From Rodentolepis nana (lineage: Eukaryota; Platyhelminthes; Cestoda; Cyclophyllidea; Hymenolepididae), in assembly GCA_900617975.1 (NCBI GenBank), contig UZAE01012764.1, positions 1-32,316 on the forward strand: a stretch of 32,316 bases of DNA. Reading direction: 5' to 3'. Position numbers and translations under genes: made by a program. The notes under the pieces were generated by a model. It had not been told where the DNA came from. It saw only the letters and a list, made by a program, of their open reading frames with translations, and made no database searches. Every line of letters starts with the position of its first letter. The stretch's first letter is position 1. Below, piece after piece: positions 32,278 to 32,316 of the stretch.

Positions 32278-32316
32278 AATATTTATATCAAATGGCAGGC
32301 GTCTTGATGGTTATCA
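32278..32316 (-). mobile_element. Short element S10, 3' end, cut by window edge
   Basis: ATATTTATATC, then AAATGGCAGGCGTCTTGAT and GGTTATCA, is the reverse complement of the family's 3' end and tail. The rest of the element, including any ribozyme head, would lie beyond the window. It could equally be the 3' end of a full LINE, because both share this end. Confidence 0.85.

Noticed and set aside
1..32316. CRISPR array, prokaryotic operons, tRNA or rRNA genes
   Set aside because: No regularly spaced direct repeats, no ribosome-binding-site/ORF organisation and no convincing cloverleaf were seen. The repeat content is that of an animal genome.

Overview
The window looks like gene-poor, AT-rich nuclear DNA from an animal, intergenic or inside a long intron. 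The evidence is the absence of any long or recognisable host reading frame, abundant simple repeats, a decayed mariner transposon, and degenerate LINE-type retrotransposon copies with target-site duplications. The LINE endonuclease fragment reads most like jockey/CR1-type elements I associate with arthropods, especially arachnids. That taxonomic guess is from memory and is weak. No host protein gene, tRNA or rRNA could be supported.

Layout. 1-1991: unassigned DNA with a GA repeat and a C-rich tract. 1992-3872: a decayed LINE copy flanked by an imperfect 12-bp duplication. It has a 5' leader, an ATG, an endonuclease-domain pseudogene and a short A-rich tail, but no reverse transcriptase domain. 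A complete 336-bp short element (S1) is nested in it. 3873-10447: unassigned, with a G-rich tract and one copy of a CCAAT/TATA-bearing repeat. 10448-18104: five more short-element copies (S2, S3, S4 on minus; S5, S6 truncated on plus), separated by unassigned DNA that holds the second CCAAT/TATA repeat. 18648-19640: an irritans-type mariner on the minus strand, missing its 5' end at a (TA)n tract. 20154-30046: short elements S7, S8 and S9 on plus, and a possible small inverted-repeat element at 23160-23353. 32278-32316: the tail of another minus-strand short element (S10), cut by the window edge.

The main discovery is that the LINE and every full-length short element begin with the same ~70-nt block, and this block folds as an HDV-like self-cleaving ribozyme (nested double pseudoknot). 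P1 is GGGGUGY with GCACCCU, including the characteristic G1-U wobble at the cleavage site. P2 is AUAGACUU with AAGUCUAU. P3 is ACC with GGU. L3 is UCCACGU, whose CC pairs with the GG after P1 to form P1.1. P4 is CGUAU-ACUC-AUACG. The candidate catalytic C lies in GCAAA between P4 and P2. In six copies (the LINE, S1, S3, S7, S8, S9) the target-site duplication ends exactly one base before predicted G1, so the predicted cleavage site is the insertion junction. The short elements share the LINE's ribozyme, leader and start codon at the 5' end and the same 3' tail. They look like internally deleted, non-autonomous derivatives carried by the LINE, an arrangement like that of ribozyme-headed autonomous/non-autonomous retroposon pairs known in trypanosomes.
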